A DNA stretch of 64,000 nt from Bradyrhizobium sp. SRL28. Lineage in GTDB: Bacteria > Pseudomonadota > Alphaproteobacteria > Rhizobiales > Xanthobacteraceae. Shown piece by piece: positions 47,765-56,364 of the stretch (its first letter is position 1; every line of letters starts with the position of its first letter). Position numbers and translations under genes: made by a program. The stretch is taken from NCBI RefSeq assembly GCF_018596315.1, contig NZ_JAHEAG010000025.1, positions 1 through 64,000 on the forward strand, in the 5' to 3' direction. The notes under the pieces were generated by a model. That model did no database searches, was not told where the DNA came from, and saw only the letters and a program-made list of their open reading frames with translations.

Positions 47765-49060
47765 ATGCCCATGATAAGTCACCCGTCGACGCCGCGCAGC
47801 CTGTTGCTGGCCGGCGCCTTCTTCAGTGCCTTCACGCTAACCGCCGCGGCCCAACAGCCTGCCGCACCGCCCGCTGCCGGCGCCCCGCCTGCGGCCGCGG
47901 CCGCGCCCGCGCTTCCGCCGGGGTCGCCGTTGATCGGACGCCCCGCGGGCAACGAAGCCGCCGCCAAGCTCGCGCCGAACGCACCGCCGCCGATACCCGC
48001 GGCGCCGGACAAACTGCCGACGGCGAAGCTCAAAGTGCCGGCCGGCTTCAACATCGAAGTCTATGCCGCGGGCATGGCGAACGCGCGCTCGCTCGCCTTG
48101 GGCGACAAGGGCACGGTGTTCGTCGGCAGCCGCCTAGTCGACAAGGTCTATGCCATCGTCAACAAGGATGGCAAACGCGAGGTCAAGGTGCTGGCCTCCG
48201 GCCTCTACCGTCCGAACGGCATCGCGTTCAAGGATGGCACGCTCTACATCGCCGAACTGTCGAAGGTCTCCAAGATCGAGAAGGTCGAGGATAACCTGGA
48301 CAACCCGCCGAAGCCGACCGTGATCTTCGACAAGCTGCCCAAGGACGAAGCCCATGGCTGGAAGTTCATCGGCATCGGTCCCGACAACAAGCTTTACGTT
48401 CCGGTCGGCCAGCCCGGCAACAACGTGCTGAATAGCGATGAGCATGCCCTCATCCGGCGGATGAATCTCGACGGTTCGGGCGCGGAAGTGATCGCTCGCG
48501 GCGTTCGCCAGACCGTCGGCTTCGACTGGCATCCGGAGACCAAGCAGCTCTACTTCACCGACAACGGGCGCGACTGGATGTCGGAAGACGTGCCGGAGGA
48601 CGAACTGAACCGTATCACCAAGGTCGGCGAACATTTCGGCACGCCGTTCTGCCTGCAGGGCAACATCCTCGACCCCGAATTCGGTTGGGGTAAATCCTGC
48701 AGCGACTACACGGCCCCGGTCGGCCTGCTGGGCCCGCATTCCGCAGCGCTGGGCATGCGGTTCTACACCGGCAGCATGTTCCCGAAGAGCTACAAGAACG
48801 TGGCCATCATCGCCCGGCACGGCTCCTGGAACCGCTCCAAGAAAGTGGGCGGCGACCTCGTCATCGCCAAGCTGAACAAGGACGGCACGATGAAGTCGAT
48901 GGAGCCGTTCCTCACGGGCTTCGTGGAAGACAACAAGTATATCGGCCGTCCGGTCGATGTGCTGCAGATGAAGGACGGCTCGCTGCTGGTCTCCGACGAC
49001 TGGAACGGCGCCGTCTACCGCATCACCTACGGCAAGCAGAAGGTGGCGGGGAAGTCGTAG
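47765..49060 (+). CDS. Sorbosone dehydrogenase-like PQQ-type beta-propeller, periplasmic
   Basis: A 431-residue exported protein. A signal peptide (LLLAGAFFSAFTLTAAAQ) is followed by a Pro/Ala-rich linker to about residue 75. The propeller then starts LKVPAGFNIEVYAAGMANARS, with GLYRPNGIAF, DEAHGWKFIGIGPDNKLYV and a late GRPVDVLQMKDGSLLVSDD. This fold is shared with soluble glucose and aldose sugar dehydrogenases that use PQQ, and it lies next to the pqq operon. The substrate is not known. The ATG at 47765 has AGGGAG. The partner is probably the cytochrome at 49176. Confidence 0.8.
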   Translation: MPMISHPSTPRSLLLAGAFFSAFTLTAAAQQPAAPPAAGAPPAAAAAPALPPGSPLIGRPAGNEAAAKLAPNAPPPIPAAPDKLPTAKLKVPAGFNIEVYAAGMANARSLALGDKGTVFVGSRLVDKVYAIVNKDGKREVKVLASGLYRPNGIAFKDGTLYIAELSKVSKIEKVEDNLDNPPKPTVIFDKLPKDEAHGWKFIGIGPDNKLYVPVGQPGNNVLNSDEHALIRRMNLDGSGAEVIARGVRQTVGFDWHPETKQLYFTDNGRDWMSEDVPEDELNRITKVGEHFGTPFCLQGNILDPEFGWGKSCSDYTAPVGLLGPHSAALGMRFYTGSMFPKSYKNVAIIARHGSWNRSKKVGGDLVIAKLNKDGTMKSMEPFLTGFVEDNKYIGRPVDVLQMKDGSLLVSDDWNGAVYRITYGKQKVAGKS

Positions 49061-49069
49061 CGTAGATTC

Positions 49070-49153
49070 CGTCATTGCGAGCGAAGCGAAGCAATCCATT
49101 CCGCCACTTGCGGAGGCGTGGATTGCTTCGTCGCTGCGCTCCTCGCAATGACG
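49070..49153. repeat. Palindromic repeat family A, copy 3
   Basis: CGTCATTGCGAGCGAAGCGA plus AGCAATCCA pairs with TGGATTGCTTCGtcgctGCGCTCCTCGCAATGACG. It lies between the propeller gene and the cytochrome gene, ten bases after the stop of the former, and may have split their transcript or act as a partial terminator. Confidence 0.75.
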
Positions 49154-49175
49154 AAAGGACGTCCGGAGTTGGCCG

Positions 49176-49742
49176 ATGCGTAAAACGATGACGATGCTAG
49201 CGTTCGCTCTGGTTGTAGCCTCAGCAAACGCCGAAACCATCGAACAGCGCATCGCGCCTTGCCTCGCCTGCCACGGCGAGAAAGGCCAGTCCGAGATCGA
49301 GAACACGCCCTCGCTCGGCGGTCAGCAGGCGCCCTACACGCTGATCCAGCTCTTCATGTTCCGCGAGAAGCTGAGAACCTTCGAGCCGATGAACGAGATG
49401 GCAAAGCCGCTGACCGACGACGATCTCCGTCTCTTCTCCGATTTCATCGCCAAGATGCCCAAGCCCGCGCCATCAGAGGAGGCCGGCGAGCCCGCGCGGA
49501 TGCAGCGCGGGCAGGCGCTGGTGCAGCAGCACCGCTGCGACACCTGTCACAACCTCGATCTTTCCGGCAAGGAGAACGTCCCGCGCATCGCCAACCAGCG
49601 CGAGGACTATCTCGCCAAGACCCTTGCCGAGTACAAGGACAACAGCCGTCGCGGCTATGATGCCAGCATGGCCGACGTGATGGCGCCGATCGCGCCGGGG
49701 CAGATCGCCGATCTCGCCTATTACATCGCCCGCCTGCGCTAA
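49176..49742 (+). CDS. Diheme cytochrome c, periplasmic
   Basis: A 188-residue exported protein with a signal peptide of about 19 residues and two class I cytochrome c domains. The haem motifs are CLACH (Cys29-Cys32-His33) and CDTCH (Cys121-Cys124-His125), and methionines for distal ligation are present (FEPMNEMAKPL and DVMAPI). Cytochromes of this type accept electrons from PQQ dehydrogenases, so it probably serves the upstream propeller enzyme. Confidence 0.9.
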   Translation: MRKTMTMLAFALVVASANAETIEQRIAPCLACHGEKGQSEIENTPSLGGQQAPYTLIQLFMFREKLRTFEPMNEMAKPLTDDDLRLFSDFIAKMPKPAPSEEAGEPARMQRGQALVQQHRCDTCHNLDLSGKENVPRIANQREDYLAKTLAEYKDNSRRGYDASMADVMAPIAPGQIADLAYYIARLR

Positions 49743-49794
49743 ATCCGGGCGGCGTCTCCGCTGGCATTGCCCTGCGCCCGGCGCTGGATTTCTG

Positions 49795-49850
49795 ATTTGA
49801 CGCGTTTTCTTGGCGCGAACCGGTTTCCACTTCGCTGGAAAACGCTCTAA
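49795..49850. repeat. Dispersed repeat family D, copy 2
   Basis: ATTTGACGCGTTTTCTTGGC, then GCGAACCGGTTTCCACTTCG and CTGGAAAACGCTCTAA. It shares both ends with the copy at 35199-35273 but is shorter. Located between the cytochrome and amidase genes. Confidence 0.65.
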
Positions 49851-49877
49851 AAGGGCGGCAATCGGATGGAGTATTGC

Positions 49878-51269
49878 ATGCAGGATCTATGGCGCCTGTC
49901 GGCCGCGGAAATGGCCGGGCTGATCAGGTCGAAGAAAGTCTCGGCGAAGGAGGCGGCGACTGCGGCGCTGGCGCGGCTTGACGCGGTCAACCCCAAAATC
50001 AATGCCGTCGTCGATCACCGGCCTGAGGACGTCCTGGCGCAGGCTTCCGCCGTCGATGCTGCCATCGGACGCGGCGAAGATGTCGGTCCGCTCGGCGGCG
50101 TGCCCGTTACGGTGAAGGTCAATATCGACCAGGAAGGCTTTGCCACCACCAACGGGCTGAAGCTGCAGCGCGACGCCATCGCCAAGAGCAACAGCCCGGT
50201 GATCGACAATTTGCGCAAATCCGGCGCCGTCATTCTGGGGCGCACCAACTGCCCGGCGTTCTCCTATCGCTGGTTCACCACCAACCTCATTCATGGCGAC
50301 ACCAAGAACCCGCGCGACCCCGGCATCACGCCAGGCGGCTCGTCCGGCGGGGCGGGGGCTGCGGTCGCGGCCGGCATCGGGCATATCGCGCACGGCACCG
50401 ATATCGCGGGATCGATCCGCTATCCCGCCTACGCCTGCGGCGTGCACGGCCTGCGCCCGACCATGGGACGCATCGCGGCGTTCAACGCGGCGCTCCCCGA
50501 ACGGCCGATCGGACCACAGATCAGCGCCGTCTCCGGCCCGCTGGCGCGCACCATTGGCGATATCAGGATCGCGCTGGCTGCGATGTCGGCCAGCGATTAT
50601 CGCGATCCCTGGTGGGTTCCGGCGCCGCTCGAAGGGCCGGCGATGCCCAAGCGTGTCGCGATGTGTCTCAACCCTGATGGCCTCGATCCCGTCCCCGAAG
50701 TGAAGGCCGCGGTAGCCGATGCCGGCAAGCGGCTCGCGCGCGCGGGCTGGATCGTCGAGGAAATCGCCAACCCGCCGCCGCTGCGCGAGGCCGCCGATCT
50801 GCAGACGAAACTCTGGCTCGGCGACGGCTACGAAGCGCAACTGGAAGCCGCCGAGCGCGAAGGCGATCCCGGCGCGCTGGCCTGCCTGCGCGGGAACCGC
50901 GCGAAAGTGCATCCGTTCGACCTGTCGAAGGCGCTGACGCGGCGCGCGACGCTGACGCGCGAATGGCTGACGTTCTTCGAAAAATACGCCGTGTTGCTGA
51001 TGCCGGTATCAGGCGAATTGCCGTTCCCCGATCAGCTCGACCGCAAGGACGAGGCGTCGTTTGCGCGCGTCTGGCATGCGCAATTGCCGCAGATTGCCAT
51101 TCCCTTCATGGGGCTGCCCGGGCTAACGGTTTCGACAGGTTTGGTCGGACGCGTGCCCGTTGGCGTGCAGCTCGTCGCCGGCCGCTACCGCGAAGATCTG
51201 TGCCTCGCCGCGGGCGAAGCGATCGAAGCCGGTGGAACTCCCTCGGCGGTGATAGACCCTGCGGGTTAA
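49878..51269 (+). CDS. Amidase (amidase-signature family)
   Basis: A 463-residue amidase-signature hydrolase. The Ser-cisSer-Lys triad is visible: Lys80 in GVPVTVKVNID, Ser155 in the glycine-rich GGSSGGAGAAVAAG, and the nucleophile Ser179 in DIAGSIRYPA. The C-terminus has PFMGLPGLTVSTG. It acts on carboxylic or aryl amides; the substrate cannot be assigned. GGAG six bases before 49878 favours that ATG over one at 49866. Confidence 0.9.
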   Translation: MQDLWRLSAAEMAGLIRSKKVSAKEAATAALARLDAVNPKINAVVDHRPEDVLAQASAVDAAIGRGEDVGPLGGVPVTVKVNIDQEGFATTNGLKLQRDAIAKSNSPVIDNLRKSGAVILGRTNCPAFSYRWFTTNLIHGDTKNPRDPGITPGGSSGGAGAAVAAGIGHIAHGTDIAGSIRYPAYACGVHGLRPTMGRIAAFNAALPERPIGPQISAVSGPLARTIGDIRIALAAMSASDYRDPWWVPAPLEGPAMPKRVAMCLNPDGLDPVPEVKAAVADAGKRLARAGWIVEEIANPPPLREAADLQTKLWLGDGYEAQLEAAEREGDPGALACLRGNRAKVHPFDLSKALTRRATLTREWLTFFEKYAVLLMPVSGELPFPDQLDRKDEASFARVWHAQLPQIAIPFMGLPGLTVSTGLVGRVPVGVQLVAGRYREDLCLAAGEAIEAGGTPSAVIDPAG

Positions 51270-51284
51270 CTTTGAGAGACCACG

Positions 51285-51761
51285 ATGCCAGGCGTTTACG
51301 ATTTTGCGGCGAATTCACTCGCCGGCGAAGAGGTTTCGCTGAAGCGGTTTGAAGGTCAGGTGCTCCTGATCGTCAACACCGCGAGCGCCTGCGGGTTCAC
51401 ACCGCAGTATAAGGGCCTCGAGCAATTGCAGCGCGAGCTCGGGCCGCGTGGCTTTGCGGTGCTCGGTTTTCCCTGCAACCAGTTCGGCGGGCAGGAGCCG
51501 GGCGACGCCAAACAGATCGGAGAGTTTTGCGAACGCAAATATGACGTGACGTTTCCGATGTTCGCCAAGATCGATGTCAACGGCAGCCATGCGCATCCGT
51601 TGTTCAATCATCTGAAGAATGAGAAATCGGGGCTGCTCGGTTCGTCGATCAAATGGAATTTCACCAAATTCCTGGTCGACCGATCGGGCAAGGTGGTCGG
51701 GCGCTACGCACCGACCGTTACACCCGAGGGGCTACGAAGAGAAATCGAGGCACTGCTGTGA
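51285..51761 (+). CDS. Glutathione peroxidase (Cys type)
   Basis: A 158-residue thioredoxin-fold peroxidase that reduces hydroperoxides. The peroxidatic Cys36 is in VNTASACGFTPQYKGL. Gln and Trp partners are in FPCNQFGGQEPG and IKWNFTKFLVD. Cys in place of selenocysteine is the normal bacterial form, often thioredoxin-dependent in practice. No signal peptide. It overlaps the next gene by GTGA. Confidence 0.94.
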   Translation: MPGVYDFAANSLAGEEVSLKRFEGQVLLIVNTASACGFTPQYKGLEQLQRELGPRGFAVLGFPCNQFGGQEPGDAKQIGEFCERKYDVTFPMFAKIDVNGSHAHPLFNHLKNEKSGLLGSSIKWNFTKFLVDRSGKVVGRYAPTVTPEGLRREIEALL

Positions 51762-52027
51762 GCGAGACCAACAAAGCGATGAACGACCAATTTCCCGACC
51801 GCCTCTCGGTCGATCCGGACAGCCCGTATTACAACGCCGACATCCTTGCGCGCGACGTCGGCATTCGCTTCAAGGGCGTCGAGAAGACCAATGTCGAGGA
51901 ATACTGCATCAGCGAGGGCTGGGTGCGCGTCACCGCCGGCAACGCCAAGGACCGCTACGGCAACCCGCTGACGATCAAGGTGCACGGCCCGGTCGAGCCG
52001 TATTTCCGCGACAAGGCGCCGTCCTGA
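51758..52027 (+). CDS. DUF3297 family protein
   Basis: An 89-residue protein (GTG start overlapping the glutathione peroxidase stop; an ATG at 51779 would give 82). It reads DRLSVDPDSPYYNADIL, then GIRFKGVEKTNVEEYCISEG and GWVRVTAG, the DUF3297 pattern of probable glutathione-peroxidase-associated proteins. Biochemical function is unknown. The coupling to the peroxidase suggests a shared oxidative-stress role. Confidence 0.8.
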   Translation: MSETNKAMNDQFPDRLSVDPDSPYYNADILARDVGIRFKGVEKTNVEEYCISEGWVRVTAGNAKDRYGNPLTIKVHGPVEPYFRDKAPS

Positions 52028-52037
52028 CGTTCACATT

Positions 52038-52150
52038 CGTCATTGCCTGCGACAAACGCGAAGCGTTTGCGCAAGGGAGCGAAGCGACGAAGCAATCCAT
52101 CCCTCCGTGCACGCCGCTCAATGGATTGCTTCGCTTCGCTCGCAATGACG
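52038..52150. repeat. Palindromic repeat family A, copy 4 (enlarged)
   Basis: Outer arms CGTCATTGC and GCAATGACG, with inner GCAATCCATccctccgt and ATGGATTGCTTCGCTTCGC. The left half has an additional small hairpin, AAACGCGAAGCGTTT. The element fills the gap before tarD, 23 bases from its start. Confidence 0.7.
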
Positions 52151-52173
52151 ACAGAGACTGAAAGCACAATTTA

Positions 52174-53343
52174 ATGTCCGTCCGTATCGTCGACGTCTGC
52201 GAAATCACAAAACCGATCTCCTCGCCGATCCGCAACGCCTATATCGACTTCACCAAGATGACGACGAGCCTCGTCGCCGTCGTCACCGACGCCGTTCGCG
52301 ACGGCAAGCGCGTCGTCGGCTATGGCTTCAACTCGAACGGCCGTTACGGGCAGGGCGGGCTGATCCGCGAACGCTTTGCGCCGCGGCTGAAAGAGGCTGA
52401 CCCGAAAACGCTGCTCGATGCCAGCGGCGGCAATCTCGATCCGGACAAGGTCTGGGCCGCCATGATGTCGAACGAGAAGCCGGGCGGCCATGGCGAGCGC
52501 TCGGTCGCGGTCGGCACCATCGACATGGCGGTGTGGGACGCGGTGGCGAAGATCGCGGGCAAGCCGCTGTTCCGGCTGCTCGCTGAGCGTCACGGCCTCA
52601 AGGCCGATCCGCGTGTGTTCGTGTATGCCGCCGGCGGTTACTATTATCCCGGCAAGGACCTGTCGGCGCTGCGCGGCGAAATGCGCGGCTATCTCGACCG
52701 CGGCTACAACGTCGTGAAGATGAAGATCGGCGGCGCGCCGATCGCGGAAGATCGCGAGCGCATCGAATCTGTCTTGAAGGAGATCGGCAGTCAGACACAA
52801 CTCGCCGTCGACGCCAATGGCCGCTTCGATCTCGAGACGGCGATTGCTTATGCAAAAATGCTGCGGGAGTATCCGCTGTTCTGGTACGAGGAGGCCGGCG
52901 ATCCCCTCGACTTCGCGCTGCAGGCCGCTTTGGCCGAATTCTATCCAGCGCCGATGGCGACCGGCGAGAATCTATTCAGCCATCAGGACGCGAAAAATCT
53001 GATCCGCTATGGCGGCATGCGGCCGGACCGCGACTGGCTGCAATTCGATTGCGCATTGTCCTATGGTCTGTGCGAATACCAGCGCATGCTGGCGGTTTTG
53101 AAGACCCACGGCTGGTCGCCGAGCCGCTGCATCCCGCATGGCGGGCACCAGATGTCGCTCAATATCGCGGCCGGTCTCGGGCTTGGCGGCAATGAGAGCT
53201 ATCCCGACCTGTTCCAGCCTTATGGCGGTTTCCCGGACGGTGTTCGTGTCGAGAACGGTCACATCACCATGCCGGATCTGCCGGGTATCGGCTTCGAGGG
53301 GAAATCCGATCTCTATGCGCAGATGAAGGCGCTGGCGGTGTAA
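52174..53343 (+). CDS. tarD: D(-)-tartrate dehydratase (enolase superfamily)
   Basis: A 389-residue mandelate-racemase-like enzyme that dehydrates D-tartrate to oxaloacetate. The catalytic set is complete: Lys182-x-Lys184 in VVKMKIGG, metal ligands Asp213 (VDANGRF), Glu239 (WYEE) and Glu265 (TGENLF), and His322 in IPHGGHQMSLN. Length and these residue numbers agree with the characterised D-tartrate dehydratase of Bradyrhizobium japonicum as I recall it. No dicarboxylate transporter is adjacent. serA follows after 60 bases. Confidence 0.93.
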   Translation: MSVRIVDVCEITKPISSPIRNAYIDFTKMTTSLVAVVTDAVRDGKRVVGYGFNSNGRYGQGGLIRERFAPRLKEADPKTLLDASGGNLDPDKVWAAMMSNEKPGGHGERSVAVGTIDMAVWDAVAKIAGKPLFRLLAERHGLKADPRVFVYAAGGYYYPGKDLSALRGEMRGYLDRGYNVVKMKIGGAPIAEDRERIESVLKEIGSQTQLAVDANGRFDLETAIAYAKMLREYPLFWYEEAGDPLDFALQAALAEFYPAPMATGENLFSHQDAKNLIRYGGMRPDRDWLQFDCALSYGLCEYQRMLAVLKTHGWSPSRCIPHGGHQMSLNIAAGLGLGGNESYPDLFQPYGGFPDGVRVENGHITMPDLPGIGFEGKSDLYAQMKALAV

Positions 53344-53403
53344 GGGGACGGACTTCCAGGCCGCCAGTTTACCAATCGACTATCTCTAAAGGACGCCGCG
53401 ATC

Positions 53404-54669
53404 TTGACCAGCAAACTTTCTCTTCCCCAACTCTCGCTCTCGAAGGACAAGATCCGGGTCTTGCTTCTCGAAGGGGTCAACGACAGCGCCGTGCAGATGA
53501 TAGAGGCTGCGGGCTATTCCAACATGACTCGCTTGTCCAAGGCGCTTGAGGGCGATGCGCTCAAGGAAGCCATCAAAGGCGTGCACCTGCTGGGCATCCG
53601 CTCACGCACGCAGATCACCACGGATGTTCTCGAGGCCGCGGACCGGCTCATCGCGATCGGATGCTTCAGCGTCGGCACCAATCAGGTGGATATTGACGCC
53701 GCTCGCCGAAGCGGGATCCCCGTGTTTAACGCACCGTTTTCCAACACGCGAAGCGTGGCAGAACTGGTGATAGGTGAGATCGTCATCCTGCTGCGCCGGA
53801 TCGTCTCGCGTTCCAACGCAGCGCATGAGGGGCGCTGGGACAAGTCTGCAAACGACAGCTATGAGGTGAGGGGCAAGACGCTCGGCATCATCGGATACGG
53901 CAACATCGGCTCGCAGCTCTCGAATCTCGCGGAAGCGCTGGGAATGAGGGTGATTTTCTACGATCACACCGACAAGCTTCGTCATGGCAACACCGAGCCG
54001 ACCGCGAGCTTGCGTGATCTGCTGGCACAAAGCGACGTCGTGACGTTGCATGTGCCGGAGACATCAGCCACACATGGGATGATCGGACGCGAGGAGATTG
54101 CGGCGATCAAGCGTGGCGCGTATTTCATCAACAACAGTCGCGGTACGGTCGTTGATCTGGAGGCGCTCGCGGACGCGCTGCGCGAAGGCAGGCTTCGCGG
54201 TGCCGCGGTTGACGTTTTTCCGGTCGAGCCACGTTCGAACGCGGATCGCTTCGCATCGCCGCTGCAGGGCCTGGAAAATGTTATTCTGACGCCACACATC
54301 GGCGGTTCGACCGAAGAGGCGCAAGAACGCATCGGTGCCGAAGTTGCACGCAAGCTTGTCGATTACAGCGATTCCGGTTCGACGATGGGCGCTGTCAATT
54401 TCCCGCAGGTTCAGCTACCGCCGCGGCCATTGGGGACGCGGTTCATTCAGGTGCAGCGCAATCTGCCGGGCATGCTGGGGCGTTTGAACGAAGTGCTCGC
54501 GCGCCACGCCGTCAACATTGCTGCTCAATATTACGAGACCGACCACGACGTCGGCTATGTGGTTCTCGACGCAGATGCCTCCGCAGCCGATGGCCAGCGT
54601 GTGCTTGCGGACATCCGATCTCTGGAGGGCACCATTCGCGCCCGACTGCTCTATGAATACAAGGTCTGA
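53404..54669 (+). CDS. serA: D-3-phosphoglycerate dehydrogenase
   Basis: A 421-residue NAD-dependent dehydrogenase at the head of serine synthesis. It has the Rossmann motif LGIIGYGNIGSQLSNLAE, the signature NNSRGTVVDLEAL, catalytic His in LTPHIGGSTEEAQ and a C-terminal ACT domain (GMLGRLNEVLARHAVNIAA). It resembles the shorter E. coli type. The start is a TTG after AAGGA. This may be a second copy, as Bradyrhizobium usually has another longer serA; that is inference. Confidence 0.92.
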   Translation: MTSKLSLPQLSLSKDKIRVLLLEGVNDSAVQMIEAAGYSNMTRLSKALEGDALKEAIKGVHLLGIRSRTQITTDVLEAADRLIAIGCFSVGTNQVDIDAARRSGIPVFNAPFSNTRSVAELVIGEIVILLRRIVSRSNAAHEGRWDKSANDSYEVRGKTLGIIGYGNIGSQLSNLAEALGMRVIFYDHTDKLRHGNTEPTASLRDLLAQSDVVTLHVPETSATHGMIGREEIAAIKRGAYFINNSRGTVVDLEALADALREGRLRGAAVDVFPVEPRSNADRFASPLQGLENVILTPHIGGSTEEAQERIGAEVARKLVDYSDSGSTMGAVNFPQVQLPPRPLGTRFIQVQRNLPGMLGRLNEVLARHAVNIAAQYYETDHDVGYVVLDADASAADGQRVLADIRSLEGTIRARLLYEYKV

Positions 54670-54722
54670 GCCTGAAAAAACTGGCGACCGAGAAATCCTG
54701 AGCCTCGGCGATTGGCGAAAAG

Positions 54723-56075
54723 CTACGACAGCCGCATATCCAGCAGCCGCCGCCCCTCGGTCTTGAGCATTTTCTTCACTGAGCTCGACGCAGCGATCTC
54801 GCCCTGGTTGGCGTAGGCCTCGTGGTTCTTCTCGATATCTTCGAGGCGGTAGAGATAGTTGACCATGAAGCCTGCGGATTCGCGCAGGCCCTTGGGCGAG
54901 AGGTCGCCGAGCCAGTCGATCTTCTCCAGCCGCGCGCCGTTGCCTATATGGAAGCGCGCCACCGAGTCGATCAGCCTGCCTTTTGACGTGCGGGCTTTCA
55001 GGAAATAATGCGCGGCCAGCGGCTCCAGCACGGCGCGTAGTTGCGCGGTCAGTTCCGTATCCTCGAACCAGTCCGGTCTGTCGAGGCTTTCCATCAGCGC
55101 GCGTTCCTCGTCGCTGACCGGGACATCGTCGGCCTTTTTCAGCCATTGCATGAAGCCCGGTACCGGCGACAGCGTGATGAACGTATCCAGCTTCGGCAAT
55201 TCGCGCCGCAACTCCTCGACCACCTGCTTGATCAGGAAGCTGCCGAAGGAAATGCCGCCAAGCCCTTTTTGCGTATTCGAGATCGAATAGAACACGGCGG
55301 TGCGCGCGCGTTCGATCGGCACCAACTGACGCTCGGCGGCGAGCAGCGGCGCGATCGCGGTAGGGATCGTCTCGGTCAGCGCGACCTCGACGAAGATCAG
55401 CGGTTCGTCGTTGAGCTGGGGATGGAAGAAGGCGTAGCAGCGGCGGTCAACGGGATCGATGCGGCGGCGCAAATCGTTCCAGTCACGGATTTCGTGCACG
55501 GCTTCATAACGGATGATCTGTTCCAGAATGTTCGCTGGCGTCGACCAGTCGATCCTGCGTAGCACGAGAAATCCCCTGTTGAACCAAGAAGACAGCAAAT
55601 GCACGACGTCGCGGTCGAGCGCGGCCAGATCCTTGTTGCCCTTCATGAGGGCAAGCAGGTCGGCGCGCATCGCCACCAGATCGCTGGTGCCGCCGGGCGC
55701 GCGGTTGAGCCGGCGGATCAGCTCCTGCCGCTGCGGCTCGGAAGCAAAGTGAAGATCGCTGGCATCGCTGTCGTTCGGCTGGCTGCGCCAGCTCTCGATG
55801 GCCTGCGACAGTTTTTCGCGGTCGGGGCCGAAGTCTCTCGCCAGCGTTTCGAAGAAGGTGAGCCGGCCGGCGGCGTCGAGGTCGTGGTAGCGGTCGAGCA
55901 CGTCGCGCGCCATCGCGGTGCCGGACGCTTCGCCGCGGCCGGACAGCAGCGCCTTGCATAGTTCAAGCAGTTCGGAGGCGTCCTGGCGGGCGACCGACGG
56001 CTCGCCCCGGCGCAGCAGCGTGCGGCCACGTTCTGATATCGTCGAGAGAAGGTCGGAAAAAAAGGCGTTGGCCAT
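54723..56075 (-). CDS. Malonyl-CoA decarboxylase
   Basis: A 450-residue enzyme decarboxylating malonyl-CoA to acetyl-CoA. It has the helical N-terminal domain to about residue 140 and the acetyltransferase-like C-terminal domain with PIERARTAVFYSISNTQKGL, FGSFLIKQVVEELR and the HYFL segment. The frame opens at 56174, but MANAFFSDLLSTI at 56075 fits the family. The malonyl-CoA synthetase and transporter genes (matB, matC) usually linked to it in rhizobia are absent from the neighbourhood. Confidence 0.92.
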   Translation of the reverse strand: MANAFFSDLLSTISERGRTLLRRGEPSVARQDASELLELCKALLSGRGEASGTAMARDVLDRYHDLDAAGRLTFFETLARDFGPDREKLSQAIESWRSQPNDSDASDLHFASEPQRQELIRRLNRAPGGTSDLVAMRADLLALMKGNKDLAALDRDVVHLLSSWFNRGFLVLRRIDWSTPANILEQIIRYEAVHEIRDWNDLRRRIDPVDRRCYAFFHPQLNDEPLIFVEVALTETIPTAIAPLLAAERQLVPIERARTAVFYSISNTQKGLGGISFGSFLIKQVVEELRRELPKLDTFITLSPVPGFMQWLKKADDVPVSDEERALMESLDRPDWFEDTELTAQLRAVLEPLAAHYFLKARTSKGRLIDSVARFHIGNGARLEKIDWLGDLSPKGLRESAGFMVNYLYRLEDIEKNHEAYANQGEIAASSSVKKMLKTEGRRLLDMRLS

Positions 56076-56190
56076 GCGGGCGGGTCGAATCCAGTGAGTG
56101 TCCCGGAATCCTATACGGAATTTAGGGCGCTGCCGATCACAATCAAGCGCATGGATCGTACGGAAATATGTCATGTCTCGAAACTATATG

Positions 56191-56256
56191 TCGTCATGGC
56201 CGGGCATAGACGTCCGAAGGACGGCGTCGCTTCCACTCGCCTATGCCCGACCATCC
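56191..56256. repeat. Short palindromic element (family E)
   Basis: Arms ATGGcCGGGCATAG and CTATGCCCGaCCAT with an inner CGTCC-gaa-GGACG hairpin. It lies in the 290-base gap between divergently placed gene ends, where no gene was found. Confidence 0.6.
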
Positions 56257-56364
56257 ATCTCCTTGGAAAAAGCTTTTCACAGAGAGCGATGGATACGAAG
56301 GTTTTCCCGAGTTGGCACGCGGAAGCTTAGCGGAGGCGGCAAGCCCGCGTATGACGATTCCGCA

